The notes below the pieces were generated by a model. It made no database searches. It was not told the DNA's origin and saw only the letters and a list, made by a program, of their open reading frames with translations. Source: JAVBSN01 sp031547045 (lineage in GTDB: Bacteria > Bacillota > Clostridia > Lachnospirales > Lachnospiraceae). From it: a stretch of DNA of 64,000 nucleotides. Position 1 is the stretch's first letter; every line of letters begins with the position of its first letter. Below are positions 8,258-17,504 of the stretch, piece by piece. The translations under genes were made by a program, and so were the position numbers. The DNA is taken from positions 1-64,000 of the forward strand of contig JAVBSN010000050.1 of the NCBI GenBank assembly GCA_031547045.1, given 5' to 3'.

Positions 8258-11200
8258 TTAATTTGATATATAAAAATACCCTGCTAAAAATCAAAAAATC
8301 CTTTGGTAGATATATTTCCATGTTTATAATTGTAATGATCGGTGTAGGCTTTTATGCCGGTATACAGTCAAGTGCTCCTGATTTTATAGATGTTGCTGAT
8401 ACATATTATGATGAGTACAATTTAATGGACTTTAAAATTGTTAGTTCAATGGGACTATCAGATAACGACGTAGATGCACTTAAAGACATAGAAAATGTTA
8501 ATCAAGTTATTCCTAGTTACTCTCTAGATGTTCTTAATGATGACAAAACTATACGGATTCATGCTCTTGAGGAGTCTGTTAACAATGTTAAATTAATTGA
8601 TGGTCGTCTGCCTGCTAACAACACAGAATGTGTTGCTGACAACAAAAATTATAAGATTGGCGATACTATCCACGTTACAAGTGATGTTAGTGAAGAGTTA
8701 GCCAACAATATATTTACTGTTGTTGGTACTGTTGAATCTGTATTATATTTAGCTGCAGATTATGGTAGTACCTCTATCGGCTCTGGAAAGCTATCCTCAT
8801 TTATTTTTGTAAATAAAGAAGATTTCACCTTAGATGCATATACAGAAATATATATTACTGCTGATATTAAAGATGCTACTACATATTCTAAAACATACAA
8901 AAATATTTCTTCTGAAATAAACGATTCACTAGTAGCACTTAAACCATACAGAGAGAATTCTAGATACCAAGAAATATATGATGAAGCAATGGAAGAGATT
9001 TCAGAAAATGAAACTAAGCTTAATAATGAAAAAGCAAAAGGTGAAACTGAGCTTTCTGATGCAAAAGATGATCTAGATGAAGGGTCTAAGGAATTAGAAG
9101 ACGGTAAAATTACTGCTAGATATGAATTCAGAAAAGCTAAGACAGAACTAGATGATAATGCTAAGAAATTAAATGCTGGAAAAGATGACCTTTTACAAAA
9201 TGAATCTACCTTATATGCAACTATAAATACCCAAAATGCTGAGTTTGATATTGCAAAAGCTCAGATTGCAACTGGTTGGACTGAGATAGACAATGCTTTA
9301 AGTAGTTATGGATTATCACGGGATAGTATTTCAAATAAAATTTCAGAACTTGAGGCTACTATAAGTCTAATGAATTCAGAACTTAGTAACTTATCACCAA
9401 CTAATCCTCAATATACTGCTCTTACTTCAATGATTGCTGAGTATACTGCTGTGCTAGAAGGGCTTAATCAACTTAAGTCATCTATTGATACTTTAACTGC
9501 TAAGGAAACTGCATTAAATGAGGGTATTGCTACATTTAATATTGAGATTCAAAATGCACTTTCTCAAATAGAAAGTGGTAAGGCTGAGATTTTAGAAAAT
9601 GAAACTAAGTTAAATGATGGTTATTCCCAGTATTATTCTAATCTTGCCAAGTTTAATTCGGAAATCAAGAAAAGCGAAGAAGAACTTAGTGATGGTTATG
9701 ATGAGTACTATGATGGTCTAGAAACATTTAATACTGAAATAGCTGATGCAGAAAAAAAGATAGCTGATGCTAAGACTGAACTTTTAACACTAGAACATCC
9801 TAAATGGTATATATTTGATAGGGATGCTGCTGTTGGCTATACAGAATTTGAATCCAGTGTAGATGTTATTTCGTCTATTTCTGCAGTATTTCCTATATTT
9901 TTTATTTTAATTGTAATGTTAATGACTTCAAATACAATGGCTAGAATGATTGTTGAAGAACGTGGCGAGTTAGGTACTTTAACTTCTCTTGGTTATACTG
10001 ACCGTAATATAATTTATACCTATTTAATATATGTTTTATCTGCTTCTGGTTTAGGTGCAATTACAGGATTTTTTGCGGGATGCCGTATTATTCCTCCATT
10101 AATATATTTAACATTTAAATTCAATTTACCAGAGCTTGTTGTTGAATATAACATGTTAACATTTTTAATTATTATGTTGGTAACAATTATACTAATGTCT
10201 TTTGTTACTATAGTTGGTTGTAATCAAGAATTAAAACAAAAACCTGCTGCCTTACTAAGACCTATTCCACCTAAGCATGGTCAGAAAATATTCCTTGAAC
10301 GCGTGGGCATAATATGGAATCACTTAACTTTTACTTGGAAAGTAACTATGCGAAATATGTTTCGTTACAAGAAGCGTGCCATTATGATTATTGTTGGTGT
10401 TGCTGGTTGTACTTCTTTCTTATTAGTAGGCTTTGGTTTAAAAGACAGTATGAATGGTGTTGCTGAGAAGCAATATGGAGATATTATAACTTATGATAAT
10501 ATGATTGTTTTGAAAGATGATACTGCAGATATTAGTGGCGATTTAGAAACTCTTTTAACAGAAGCAAATATTATAGATCCTCTACTGATTAAACAAGCTG
10601 CATATAAATGCCAGACTGCTAGTAAATCTCTAGATGCATATTTAATCGTACCAGAAAATCTAGACGGTTTTTATAATTATTATCATTTAACTAGATTAGC
10701 CGATGGTGAAAATATTACTTTAGCTGATGACAGTGTTATTGTTACACAAAAAGTAGCTGAATTATTTGACGCAAGCAAAGGCGATACAATTAATATAAAG
10801 GATAGTGAAAATAATATATATGATATAACTATCAGTGATATAGCAGAGAACTATTCTTCAAATTATATATATATGAACAAAACGCTTTATAATAAAATTT
10901 TTGAAGATGATATATCATACAATATGATAGTATCTACCCACGATACGGATGCGGACAACTTAGCAAAGCATTTAATAGATAGCGATTTAGTTGTTAATGT
11001 TAATTTCACAAGTGATATTATGGATAAAATACTTGAACAAACTGAAAGTTTAGATGGAATTATTGTCTTATTAGTAGTAGTTGCTTCATTACTTGCTCTT
11101 ATTGTTTTATATAATTTAACATCAATAAATATAAGTGAAAGAACTAGGGAAATTGCAACACTTAAAGTATTAGGATTTCGCGACAATGAAACAAACTCAT

Positions 11201-11451
11201 ACATTTATCGTGAAGCAATTATATTAACTATAATAAGTATAGGATTTGGACTTATACTAGGGGTTATTCTTCATCGATTTGTATTACAGGTTATAGAAGG
11301 TACATCAAATGTATTCTTCAAAAAGATACAATTATCAAGCTACGTAATTTCTTGCATACTTACAATGTTTTTCTCACTATTAATGCAAGTAATAACTTAC
11401 TTTAAGCTTAAAACAATAAATATGATTGAATCACTTAAATCAGTGGAATAA
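8251..11451 (+). CDS. Large FtsX-domain ABC transporter permease with periplasmic-type coiled coil
   Basis: A 1066-residue membrane protein, GTG start (8251 or 8254) overlapping the ATPase stop. Order: one TM helix near residues 17-37; an extracellular domain to about 240; a long Glu/Lys/Asn-rich coiled coil to about 530 with repeated LNxGxxxL and ELSDGYDEY units; then a first FtsX permease domain (about 540-680), a further TM and external domain, and a second FtsX domain (about 915-1066). This is the layout of clostridial 'FtsX-like permease' exporters, which act as mechanotransmitters or efflux pumps for lipophilic or peptide substrates. The substrate is unknown. It probably works as a complex with the preceding ATPase. 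Confidence 0.85.
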   Translation: MVINLIYKNTLLKIKKSFGRYISMFIIVMIGVGFYAGIQSSAPDFIDVADTYYDEYNLMDFKIVSSMGLSDNDVDALKDIENVNQVIPSYSLDVLNDDKTIRIHALEESVNNVKLIDGRLPANNTECVADNKNYKIGDTIHVTSDVSEELANNIFTVVGTVESVLYLAADYGSTSIGSGKLSSFIFVNKEDFTLDAYTEIYITADIKDATTYSKTYKNISSEINDSLVALKPYRENSRYQEIYDEAMEEISENETKLNNEKAKGETELSDAKDDLDEGSKELEDGKITARYEFRKAKTELDDNAKKLNAGKDDLLQNESTLYATINTQNAEFDIAKAQIATGWTEIDNALSSYGLSRDSISNKISELEATISLMNSELSNLSPTNPQYTALTSMIAEYTAVLEGLNQLKSSIDTLTAKETALNEGIATFNIEIQNALSQIESGKAEILENETKLNDGYSQYYSNLAKFNSEIKKSEEELSDGYDEYYDGLETFNTEIADAEKKIADAKTELLTLEHPKWYIFDRDAAVGYTEFESSVDVISSISAVFPIFFILIVMLMTSNTMARMIVEERGELGTLTSLGYTDRNIIYTYLIYVLSASGLGAITGFFAGCRIIPPLIYLTFKFNLPELVVEYNMLTFLIIMLVTIILMSFVTIVGCNQELKQKPAALLRPIPPKHGQKIFLERVGIIWNHLTFTWKVTMRNMFRYKKRAIMIIVGVAGCTSFLLVGFGLKDSMNGVAEKQYGDIITYDNMIVLKDDTADISGDLETLLTEANIIDPLLIKQAAYKCQTASKSLDAYLIVPENLDGFYNYYHLTRLADGENITLADDSVIVTQKVAELFDASKGDTINIKDSENNIYDITISDIAENYSSNYIYMNKTLYNKIFEDDISYNMIVSTHDTDADNLAKHLIDSDLVVNVNFTSDIMDKILEQTESLDGIIVLLVVVASLLALIVLYNLTSINISERTREIATLKVLGFRDNETNSYIYREAIILTIISIGFGLILGVILHRFVLQVIEGTSNVFFKKIQLSSYVISCILTMFFSLLMQVITYFKLKTINMIESLKSVE

Positions 11452-11468
11452 ATGATAATAGTATACTA
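11449..11468 (+). repeat. Dispersed repeat, partial copy B
   Basis: Twenty bases identical (inverted) to 13156-13175. They span the permease stop codon and the base before the maf ribosome binding site, so the repeat core lies between two co-directional genes. Confidence 0.5.
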
Positions 11469-11480
11469 GGAGGAATTATT

Positions 11481-12062
11481 ATGGATTATAGAAAACTTAC
11501 TTATATATTAGCTTCGGCTTCACCTAGACGAAAGGAACTTCTTACTCAAGCAGGTTTTACATTTAAAGTGATTCCTTCTACTGTTGAAGAACATATTACT
11601 AAGACTGTGCCTGAAGAAGTGGTTATGGAGTTAGCACTACAGAAAGCTACTGATGTATATACATCAAATAAACAAAATAATTTAATGGTAATAGGTTCTG
11701 ATACTATAGTTGCCTATGATGGTGAGATTCTTGGAAAACCTACAGATAAGGAGGATGCCTTTAATATGTTAAGTATGTTATCTGATAGAACACATCAAGT
11801 GTATACAGGTGTTGCCTTAATTATTAATGAAAATGGTTGTAAGAACACTGTATTATTTTACGAACGTACAGATGTTACCTTCTCCACTATTACTAGTCAA
11901 GAGATTATTGATTATATAGAAACTGGTGACCCTATGGATAAGGCTGGTTCTTATGGTATACAAGGTCCATTTGCTATTCACGTTAAATCAATTAAAGGGG
12001 ATTATAATAATGTTGTTGGTTTACCAATAGCCCGAATATATCAGGAAATTAAGAAATTATAA
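11481..12062 (+). CDS. maf: Maf family nucleotide pyrophosphatase
   Basis: A 193-residue cytoplasmic protein with the Maf signature ILASASPRRKELL at the N-terminus, GSDTIVAYDGEILGKPTDKEDA in the middle and the YIETGDPMDKAGSYGIQG substrate loop. Maf proteins hydrolyse non-canonical or dTTP/UTP-type nucleotides to monophosphates and have been linked to septation control. AGGAGG lies 7 bases before the ATG. It follows the permease gene by 29 bases and has its own terminator, so it may be the last gene of that operon. Confidence 0.92.
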   Translation: MDYRKLTYILASASPRRKELLTQAGFTFKVIPSTVEEHITKTVPEEVVMELALQKATDVYTSNKQNNLMVIGSDTIVAYDGEILGKPTDKEDAFNMLSMLSDRTHQVYTGVALIINENGCKNTVLFYERTDVTFSTITSQEIIDYIETGDPMDKAGSYGIQGPFAIHVKSIKGDYNNVVGLPIARIYQEIKKL

Positions 12063-12077
12063 TCTAACTTAAGAACT

Positions 12078-12115
12078 AAGCCCTCAACGCAATTCTAGCT
12101 GAGGGCTTAATTTTT
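12078..12115 (+). terminator. Terminator after maf
   Basis: AAGCCCTCA (12078-12086) pairs with TGAGGGCTT (12100-12108), followed by AATTTTTAT. Confidence 0.8.
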
Positions 12116-12173
12116 ATAAAAACATTGCCATATATAGTGGCATAACAACTTTTTATAATATTTTTGCATATTT

Positions 12174-13112
12174 TTACAACAAATCTTTGCTTTTAAAAAA
12201 TATTATACATATTACAACAATTGCCAAGCTCATAATTATTACTAACGGATAGCCATATGTCCATGTTAATTCTGGCATATGAGTAAAATTCATTCCGTAC
12301 CAACCAACAATTAACGTAAGTGGTAGGAATATTGTAGTAACTACAGTAAATATTTTCATAACTTTATTTATATTATAATTCAGCAATGCATCATAGGCTT
12401 CTCTTACTTGAACAGTATAGTCCTTAAGCATTGCTGTATTATTACTTAATCTAGATACTTTATCTGTAAATATTTTAAAGTATCTTAAATCTTCTTCACT
12501 AAATATATCATTTTCATTTTCTTGAAGCTCTTCTCCAATAGTTACAAACTGCTCATAATAATTTCTAATCATTATAAGTTCCTTTTTAATTGCTATTAAT
12601 TCACTTACAAATATCTTTTCTATATGATCCTCTTGAATCTTATCTTCAAGATTACTTATATTAATTTCTATATTTTCCATTATTTTATTATCATCATACA
12701 TAAGTCCATCAAAGAATCCATATATTATCTTTTCAAGAGTTATATTCTCTGGTTTAAACCTATTAATTGAAGTTTCAAATATTTTCTTTGTACTACTATC
12801 AGCATCTTCAATATTTACTAACAAAAACAGATTCTTTTTAATAAAAAAGGCAAACTTATCTCTTGGTCCAAAAACATCCCTTAGATTTAATAGATTAACT
12901 AGGCCAAATGTATAATCATCATATATTTCAATACTATTTCTAAAATTAGTAGAATGTATTTTACATTCATTATAATTACTCTCTGAAAATCCAAAACTTT
13001 CATAGCTTTTTTCAAATTCTTCAAAGCCAATATATCCTGTGGCCACTAATCCTTCTTTGACATTTTCTATATCTACATTCTCTAATATATTTTCCTGTAT
13101 TTGAAAAATCAT
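12174..13112 (-). CDS. corA: CorA family magnesium/divalent cation channel
   Basis: A 312-residue protein: an N-terminal cytoplasmic alpha/beta domain, a long helical stalk, and two C-terminal TM helices separated by the CorA signature (here WYGMNFTHMPEL, containing GMN). The second helix ends in a KSKDLL tail. The family forms pentameric channels for Mg2+ and related ions. AGGAGG precedes the ATG at 13112. The upstream region holds copy C of the dispersed repeat. The symbol names the family; whether Mg2+ is the physiological ion is not shown. Confidence 0.88.
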   Translation of the reverse strand: MIFQIQENILENVDIENVKEGLVATGYIGFEEFEKSYESFGFSESNYNECKIHSTNFRNSIEIYDDYTFGLVNLLNLRDVFGPRDKFAFFIKKNLFLLVNIEDADSSTKKIFETSINRFKPENITLEKIIYGFFDGLMYDDNKIMENIEINISNLEDKIQEDHIEKIFVSELIAIKKELIMIRNYYEQFVTIGEELQENENDIFSEEDLRYFKIFTDKVSRLSNNTAMLKDYTVQVREAYDALLNYNINKVMKIFTVVTTIFLPLTLIVGWYGMNFTHMPELTWTYGYPLVIIMSLAIVVICIIFFKSKDLL

Positions 13113-13149
13113 ATTATCATCCTCCTATATTTTATCTATAGATTTTGTG

Positions 13150-13215
13150 TGATAATAGTATACTATTATCATTTAGCAAGGTATTCTCGAGCTTAGTGGA
13201 TATGGTATAGTATAA
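13150..13215 (-). repeat. Dispersed intergenic hairpin repeat, copy C
   Basis: Read on the minus strand it gives CCATATCCACTAAGCTCGAG, then AATACCTTGCTAAATGATAA and TAGTATAC, in the same block order as copy A. Its 13150-13171 end is a perfect 22-base palindrome (TGATAATAGTA and its complement). Confidence 0.6.
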
Positions 13216-13239
13216 TCAATCCTCTATAAATAATTACAA

Positions 13240-13280
13240 AAAAATCGAGTAGATTCTATATTTCATGAACCTACTCGCCT
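13240..13280 (-). terminator. Terminator of the DUF1002 gene
   Basis: CGAGTAG and CTACTCG arms around a 22-base loop. On the minus strand the stem is followed by ATTTTTTTG. Confidence 0.7.
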
Positions 13281-13289
13281 TATATTCTA

Positions 13290-14312
13290 CTAACTAAATA
13301 AATTTTTAAAGAAATTAACTATTGCATCAACTATATTTGAGAAAAATTCTCCAATTCCACTTGTATCAATATCAAGTGCCATAACCTTATCATATAAATC
13401 TGAAGCTTGTGCTTTAATTGAATCAATATCTAGATCTAAATCACTTATCTTTGTCATAAGATCAACTATCTGATCCTTTTCTGCATCTGTAAGAGTAATA
13501 TCTAATTGATCTGCTGCATCATCAAGAGCTTCTCTAATCTTATCTGGATCATCCCAGCCTTCTTCTACCATCTTAGTCTTTACATATGCTATAAGCTCTT
13601 CTACCTTCTCTGAATCACCTACACTATCTGCTATTTTTCCAGTAACAACGATTTCATTAACTGCTGCATCCATTGCTTCCTGTGAAACAGTTTCTCCTGT
13701 CATTGCTGCATATGCTTTCATTGCACCTACTAAAGCTGCTGTTCCTGATATATCAAATGGTCCTGCAACCATTACCTCTGCATCAGCAATTCCTGCTGTT
13801 ATTAATGCATTAGTATACATACCTGGTGTACAATAATTTATATTCTTTGTTGTAACTGTAATACCTGATCCTACTTCTTTCTTTGTTACCATAACTGATG
13901 ATAATGCCTTTTTACCAATTACACTTGCATCTAAGTATGAACCTAAATATTGATGTTCCTCTGCATTAGTTATTTCTCCAACTGCAAATCCACTTAATTG
14001 ATCTTCTGTAATACCCAAAATACTCATTACAGTATTTCTTTGATCTGCTGATAAGTCTGCACCAAATGCAACATATACATCTGAAGTTGCTGTAGCTGGC
14101 GAAATAACTTCTGGCGTATCTGTCTCTGCTCCAGTTGCCTCTTTTAATATTGATTCTGTTGGCTCTTCTGTTGCTACCTCTGTCGTAGCTTCTGTTATTA
14201 CTTCATCAACATCCCCCGAACCAACTTCTTCTGCTGTTGAAATAATTCCATTTCCTAGTATCATAACTGATACTAAACTTAATGCTAATATTTTTCTCAT
14301 TATTTTTTTCAT
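13290..14312 (-). CDS. Secreted DUF1002 domain protein
   Basis: A 340-residue protein with a Sec signal peptide (MKKIMRKILALSLVSVMILG, probable cut after ISTA). After that come an acidic Thr/Glu-rich linker of about 45 residues and the DUF1002 region (VYVAFGADLSADQRNTVMSI, with GSYLDASVIG and AGPFDISGTAALVGAMKAYA). The C-terminus is helical and ends in an amphipathic FFKNLFS stretch. DUF1002 is a clostridial/bacillar family of exported proteins of unknown function. AGGAGG precedes the ATG. It is flanked on both sides by copies of the dispersed repeat. Confidence 0.85.
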   Translation of the reverse strand: MKKIMRKILALSLVSVMILGNGIISTAEEVGSGDVDEVITEATTEVATEEPTESILKEATGAETDTPEVISPATATSDVYVAFGADLSADQRNTVMSILGITEDQLSGFAVGEITNAEEHQYLGSYLDASVIGKKALSSVMVTKKEVGSGITVTTKNINYCTPGMYTNALITAGIADAEVMVAGPFDISGTAALVGAMKAYAAMTGETVSQEAMDAAVNEIVVTGKIADSVGDSEKVEELIAYVKTKMVEEGWDDPDKIREALDDAADQLDITLTDAEKDQIVDLMTKISDLDLDIDSIKAQASDLYDKVMALDIDTSGIGEFFSNIVDAIVNFFKNLFS

Positions 14313-14367
14313 AAATCTTGCCTCCTAAATATTAAGTATATTTTCTACATAATATTTCTGTTTTTTG

Positions 14368-14440
14368 TTATACCATATCCACTAAATTCTCTGACTATCA
14401 CTAAGTTCTCTGCCAGTCGTTAAGTGATAATAGTATGCAC
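14368..14440 (+). repeat. Dispersed intergenic hairpin repeat, copy D
   Basis: Reads ACCATATCCACTAAATTCTC, then TATCACTAAGTTCTCTG, then CGTTAAGTGATAATAGTATG. It has one extra TATC(C)ACTAA unit compared with copies A and C, suggesting a modular tandem build. Confidence 0.6.
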
Positions 14441-14533
14441 TTGTAGAATACCCTCTTTTATTCTATTAGTCAAATTAAGAATTTATTACATACAAGCATT
14501 TTTACCTATAACTTATTAACCCATAATTAAACA

Positions 14534-14562
14534 GTAACCTAGGAATTATACTCCTAGGTTAC
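14534..14562 (-). terminator. Hairpin downstream of the NCS2 permease gene
   Basis: GTAACCTAGGA and TCCTAGGTTAC form a perfect 11-bp stem with a 7-base loop, 24 bases after the permease stop. The T-tract on the minus strand is weak (TGTTTAATT). Confidence 0.55.
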
Positions 14563-14585
14563 CCAAAAATCATACTATTTAATAA

Positions 14586-15938
14586 TTAAAATGTAATAAA
14601 GAATTTAGCAATAAATAACACTGAAAGAACAATTGTCAATACTGATATATTCTTTGCTTTTCCTGTACAAATCATAAGAATTGTATAAGCTATAAGACCG
14701 ATTCCAATTCCATTTCCAATTCCTGATGTTCCAAGCATGAAGATTAATAAAAGGACAACTGGAACAACTTCTGTGAAATCAGTGTAATCAACTTCTTTTA
14801 ATGATCCCATCATAAGAACGCCTACAAATACTAGTGCTGCTGATGTTGCTGGTGCAGGAACTAATGCTGCAATTGGTGCAATAAATATACAAGCTAAGAA
14901 TAATATACCTGTTACAAAAGAAGATAATCCTGTACGTCCACCTTCTTCTACACCTGATGCAGATTCAATAAAAGTAGTAACTGTTGAAGTACCTGTACAA
15001 GCACCTACACAAGTAGCTAATGAGTCAGATAACATTGCCTTACCCATGTTTGGCATATTTCCGTCCTCATCAAGCATGTTAGCTCTCTTAGCTGTACCAT
15101 ATAATGTTCCAATTGTATCAAACATATCTACCATACAGAACGAAATAATAGTCATTACTGCTGTAAATACACCTATATCAAATAAATGTGAGAAATTAAA
15201 TTTAAATAATGTTGTACTAGCCATATCACCAAATGCTGGTACGAAACTTGCATCTCTAAGTACTTCAAAAGGATTACTTCCTAATATAAAAGATCCTATC
15301 CAATATACTACTGATGAACCCAGCATACCTAAAAGAATTGCACCCTTAACTTTTTTGTGATTTAATACTGCTATTAAGAATAGACCAATAAAAAATGCTA
15401 TAACATATAATACCATTGTTGAATAAGCATCTCCCATAGCTGCTTTTGTAGCACTTGGTCCATCACCAAAGAAGTTAGTTAACATATAAAATGCATTTCC
15501 TTCTTCATTAAATACACCTGCATTAGTTGTTAAACCAATGTTTACAAGCATTAAGCCTATACCTGCTGGAATACCAATACGTACTCCCTTCGGAATAGCA
15601 TCTACTATCTTTTCTCTAACCTTTAATAACGTAAGAATTGTAAATAATATACCTGAAATTAATATAATACATAGACCTGCACCAAAACCTTCAACATATT
15701 TATCATAATCCTCATAAATAGTAACTCCAGCAATTGAAGTAACAACTGCTGCAAAATATGAGTTAAGTCCCATACCTGGAGCTAATGCAAATGGCTTATT
15801 AGCTAAAAATGCCATTAACAATGTTCCAACACCTGCTGAAATAACTGTTGCTAAAAATACACCAGTCCATAATGGAGTTCCAACTAAAAATCCTGTTAAT
15901 AAGTTAGGATTAAGGGCAATTATATATGCCATTGTCAT
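14586..15938 (-). CDS. NCS2 family purine permease, N-terminus interrupted by a stop codon
   Basis: A 12-14 helix membrane permease of the NCS2/AzgA-like (guanine/hypoxanthine) type; LNSYFAAVV, FATLAPAP-type helices and DTIGTLYGTAKRANM are typical. From the first ATG inside the family's conserved region (15938, MTMAYIIALNPNLL) it is 450 residues. Homologous coding sequence continues upstream in the same frame (NIFKLKENNTSVKVEVLAGL) to an ATG at 16016 with a good AAGGAG site, but codon 3 of that reading is TAA (16008-16010). No ATG, GTG or TTG lies between. Either initiation is at ATT (16002-16004) or at 15938, or the gene is impaired, or there is a base error. It neighbours apt, fitting purine salvage. 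Confidence 0.8.
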   Translation of the reverse strand: MTMAYIIALNPNLLTGFLVGTPLWTGVFLATVISAGVGTLLMAFLANKPFALAPGMGLNSYFAAVVTSIAGVTIYEDYDKYVEGFGAGLCIILISGILFTILTLLKVREKIVDAIPKGVRIGIPAGIGLMLVNIGLTTNAGVFNEEGNAFYMLTNFFGDGPSATKAAMGDAYSTMVLYVIAFFIGLFLIAVLNHKKVKGAILLGMLGSSVVYWIGSFILGSNPFEVLRDASFVPAFGDMASTTLFKFNFSHLFDIGVFTAVMTIISFCMVDMFDTIGTLYGTAKRANMLDEDGNMPNMGKAMLSDSLATCVGACTGTSTVTTFIESASGVEEGGRTGLSSFVTGILFLACIFIAPIAALVPAPATSAALVFVGVLMMGSLKEVDYTDFTEVVPVVLLLIFMLGTSGIGNGIGIGLIAYTILMICTGKAKNISVLTIVLSVLFIAKFFITF

Positions 15939-16056
15939 GAATGTTGTAAGTCCAGCTAATACTTCAACCTTAACGCTTGTGTTGTTTTCCTTTAACTTAA
16001 AAATATTTTATAACATACTTGTCTCCTTTTTGTTTTACTTTCCTCTTGGTTTCCTT

Positions 16057-16584
16057 TTACTTCCCCTCATATGTTATAACTGACCCAATATCATAACCCT
16101 TTAATTTTTCTCTTCCCTTAAGTCCTGCTAATTCCATTAAGAAAATAGCCTTAACAACTTCTCCACCTAAGCTCTCAATAAGTTCAATACTGGCTTTGAT
16201 TGTTCCACCTGTAGCAATTAAGTCATCAACGATAACTACCTTTTGTCCTGGCTTTATAGAATCTTTATGCATTTCTATAATAGCACTGCCATATTCAAGA
16301 TCATATTCTGCTTCAATAGTCTCACAAGGTAATTTACCCTTCTTACGAACTGGTACAAATGGCTTATTTTGATTATACGCTATAGGTACACCAAAGATAA
16401 AACCTCTAGATTCTGTTCCTACAACAACATCGTAATCTACATCTTTAATCAAGTCTTGCATAGAATCTATTGCTAACTTAAGACCATCTGCATCTTGCAA
16501 TACAGATGTTACATCTCTAAAAATAATGCCCTCTTCTGGGAAATCTGGTATGCTTCTCACGTAGTCCTCTATCTTTTTCATCAT
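16057..16584 (-). CDS. apt: Adenine phosphoribosyltransferase
   Basis: A 175-residue cytoplasmic enzyme making AMP from adenine and PRPP. Marks: IPDFPEEGIIFRDVTSVLQD, GTESRGFIFG, the PRPP-binding loop VVIVDDLIATGGT, and LMELAGLKGREKL. The length matches bacterial Apt. Start is the first of two ATGs (16584/16581) behind GGGGTGA. The purine permease follows 40 bases downstream on the same strand, so uptake and salvage are probably co-transcribed. Confidence 0.94.
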   Translation of the reverse strand: MMKKIEDYVRSIPDFPEEGIIFRDVTSVLQDADGLKLAIDSMQDLIKDVDYDVVVGTESRGFIFGVPIAYNQNKPFVPVRKKGKLPCETIEAEYDLEYGSAIIEMHKDSIKPGQKVVIVDDLIATGGTIKASIELIESLGGEVVKAIFLMELAGLKGREKLKGYDIGSVITYEGK

Positions 16585-16689
16585 TTCACCCCTTTTCTGG
16601 ACATTTTCATAATAATTTTACCATACTACGACACCATTGTCATATGATTTTGTAAGATTTTCTTAACTTTCTATTCAACCATTTCTTCA

Positions 16690-16765
16690 TTTCATATTGG
16701 TATGCTATTACCATAGTGAATGAAAGGATTGTTTTTAGAATTTAGTGGATATGCTTCCTCACTTA
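16690..16765 (-). repeat. Dispersed intergenic hairpin repeat, copy E
   Basis: Read on the minus strand it gives GCATATCCACTAAATTCT, a 14-base spacer, then CACTATGGTAATAGCATACC and AATAT. These match the outer blocks of copies A and D with a diverged centre. It lies in the divergent region between apt and the response regulator. Confidence 0.5.
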
Positions 16766-16794
16766 GGTTAAAATAGAAATGAGGTGATTAAATT

Positions 16795-17493
16795 ATGATG
16801 AATATTTTAGTATGTGACGATGACAAAGAAATCGTAGAAGCAATTTCAATATATCTTACACAGGATGGTTACAATGTTTTTAAAGCTTATGATGGGTTGG
16901 AAGCTCTTACGGTTATTAAATCTAACGAAATACATCTACTTATTATAGATATAATGATGCCCAATTTAGATGGCATACATGCAACTATGGAGCTTAGAAA
17001 AACTTATAGTATTCCTGTAATAATGCTTTCAGCAAAATCAGAGGATATTGACAAAATTTTAGGCTTAAATGTAGGGGCTGATGATTATGTAACTAAGCCA
17101 TTTAATCCTCTAGAATTATTGGCTAGAGTTAAATCCCAACTTAGACGATATACAAAGCTTGGAAGCCTTCCATCGGAAAATAAAAATATTTTAATAAATG
17201 GTGATTTAGTATTAGATGACGAACAGAAGAAAGTAACAATAGCTGGTGAAGATGCTCATCTTACTCCAACAGAATATAAAATTGTTAAATTACTATTAGA
17301 AAATATTGGTGTGGTATTTTCTTCTACCCAAATATACGAACGTATATGGGATGAAGATGCGTATGCAACTGATAACATTGTATCCGTACATATTAGGAGA
17401 ATACGAGAAAAGATTGAAATTAATCCAAAGAATCCAAGATATATCAAAGTGATGTGGGGAGTAGGATATAAAATGGATAAACTTGATAATTAA
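16795..17493 (+). CDS. OmpR/PhoB-family response regulator
   Basis: A 232-residue transcription factor. The receiver domain (1-118) has CDDDKEIVEA, the phospho-acceptor Asp in LLIIDIMMPNLDG, and the K of DDYVTKPF. A winged-helix DNA-binding domain (about 133-229) has LTPTEYKIVKLLLEN and VSVHIRRIREKIE. GAGGTGA precedes the start. It forms an operon with an extracytoplasmic protein gene (11 bases downstream) and a histidine kinase. Copy E of the repeat lies just upstream. Confidence 0.92.
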   Translation: MMNILVCDDDKEIVEAISIYLTQDGYNVFKAYDGLEALTVIKSNEIHLLIIDIMMPNLDGIHATMELRKTYSIPVIMLSAKSEDIDKILGLNVGADDYVTKPFNPLELLARVKSQLRRYTKLGSLPSENKNILINGDLVLDDEQKKVTIAGEDAHLTPTEYKIVKLLLENIGVVFSSTQIYERIWDEDAYATDNIVSVHIRRIREKIEINPKNPRYIKVMWGVGYKMDKLDN

Positions 17494-17504
17494 AGGGGGA
17501 TTAC

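Larger units (their letters stand above)
14313..14585. other. Intergenic region with repeat copy D and NCS2 terminator
   Basis: No open frame seen. It contains copy D of the dispersed repeat (14368-14440) and a perfect 11-base-pair hairpin (14534-14562). Confidence 0.6.
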
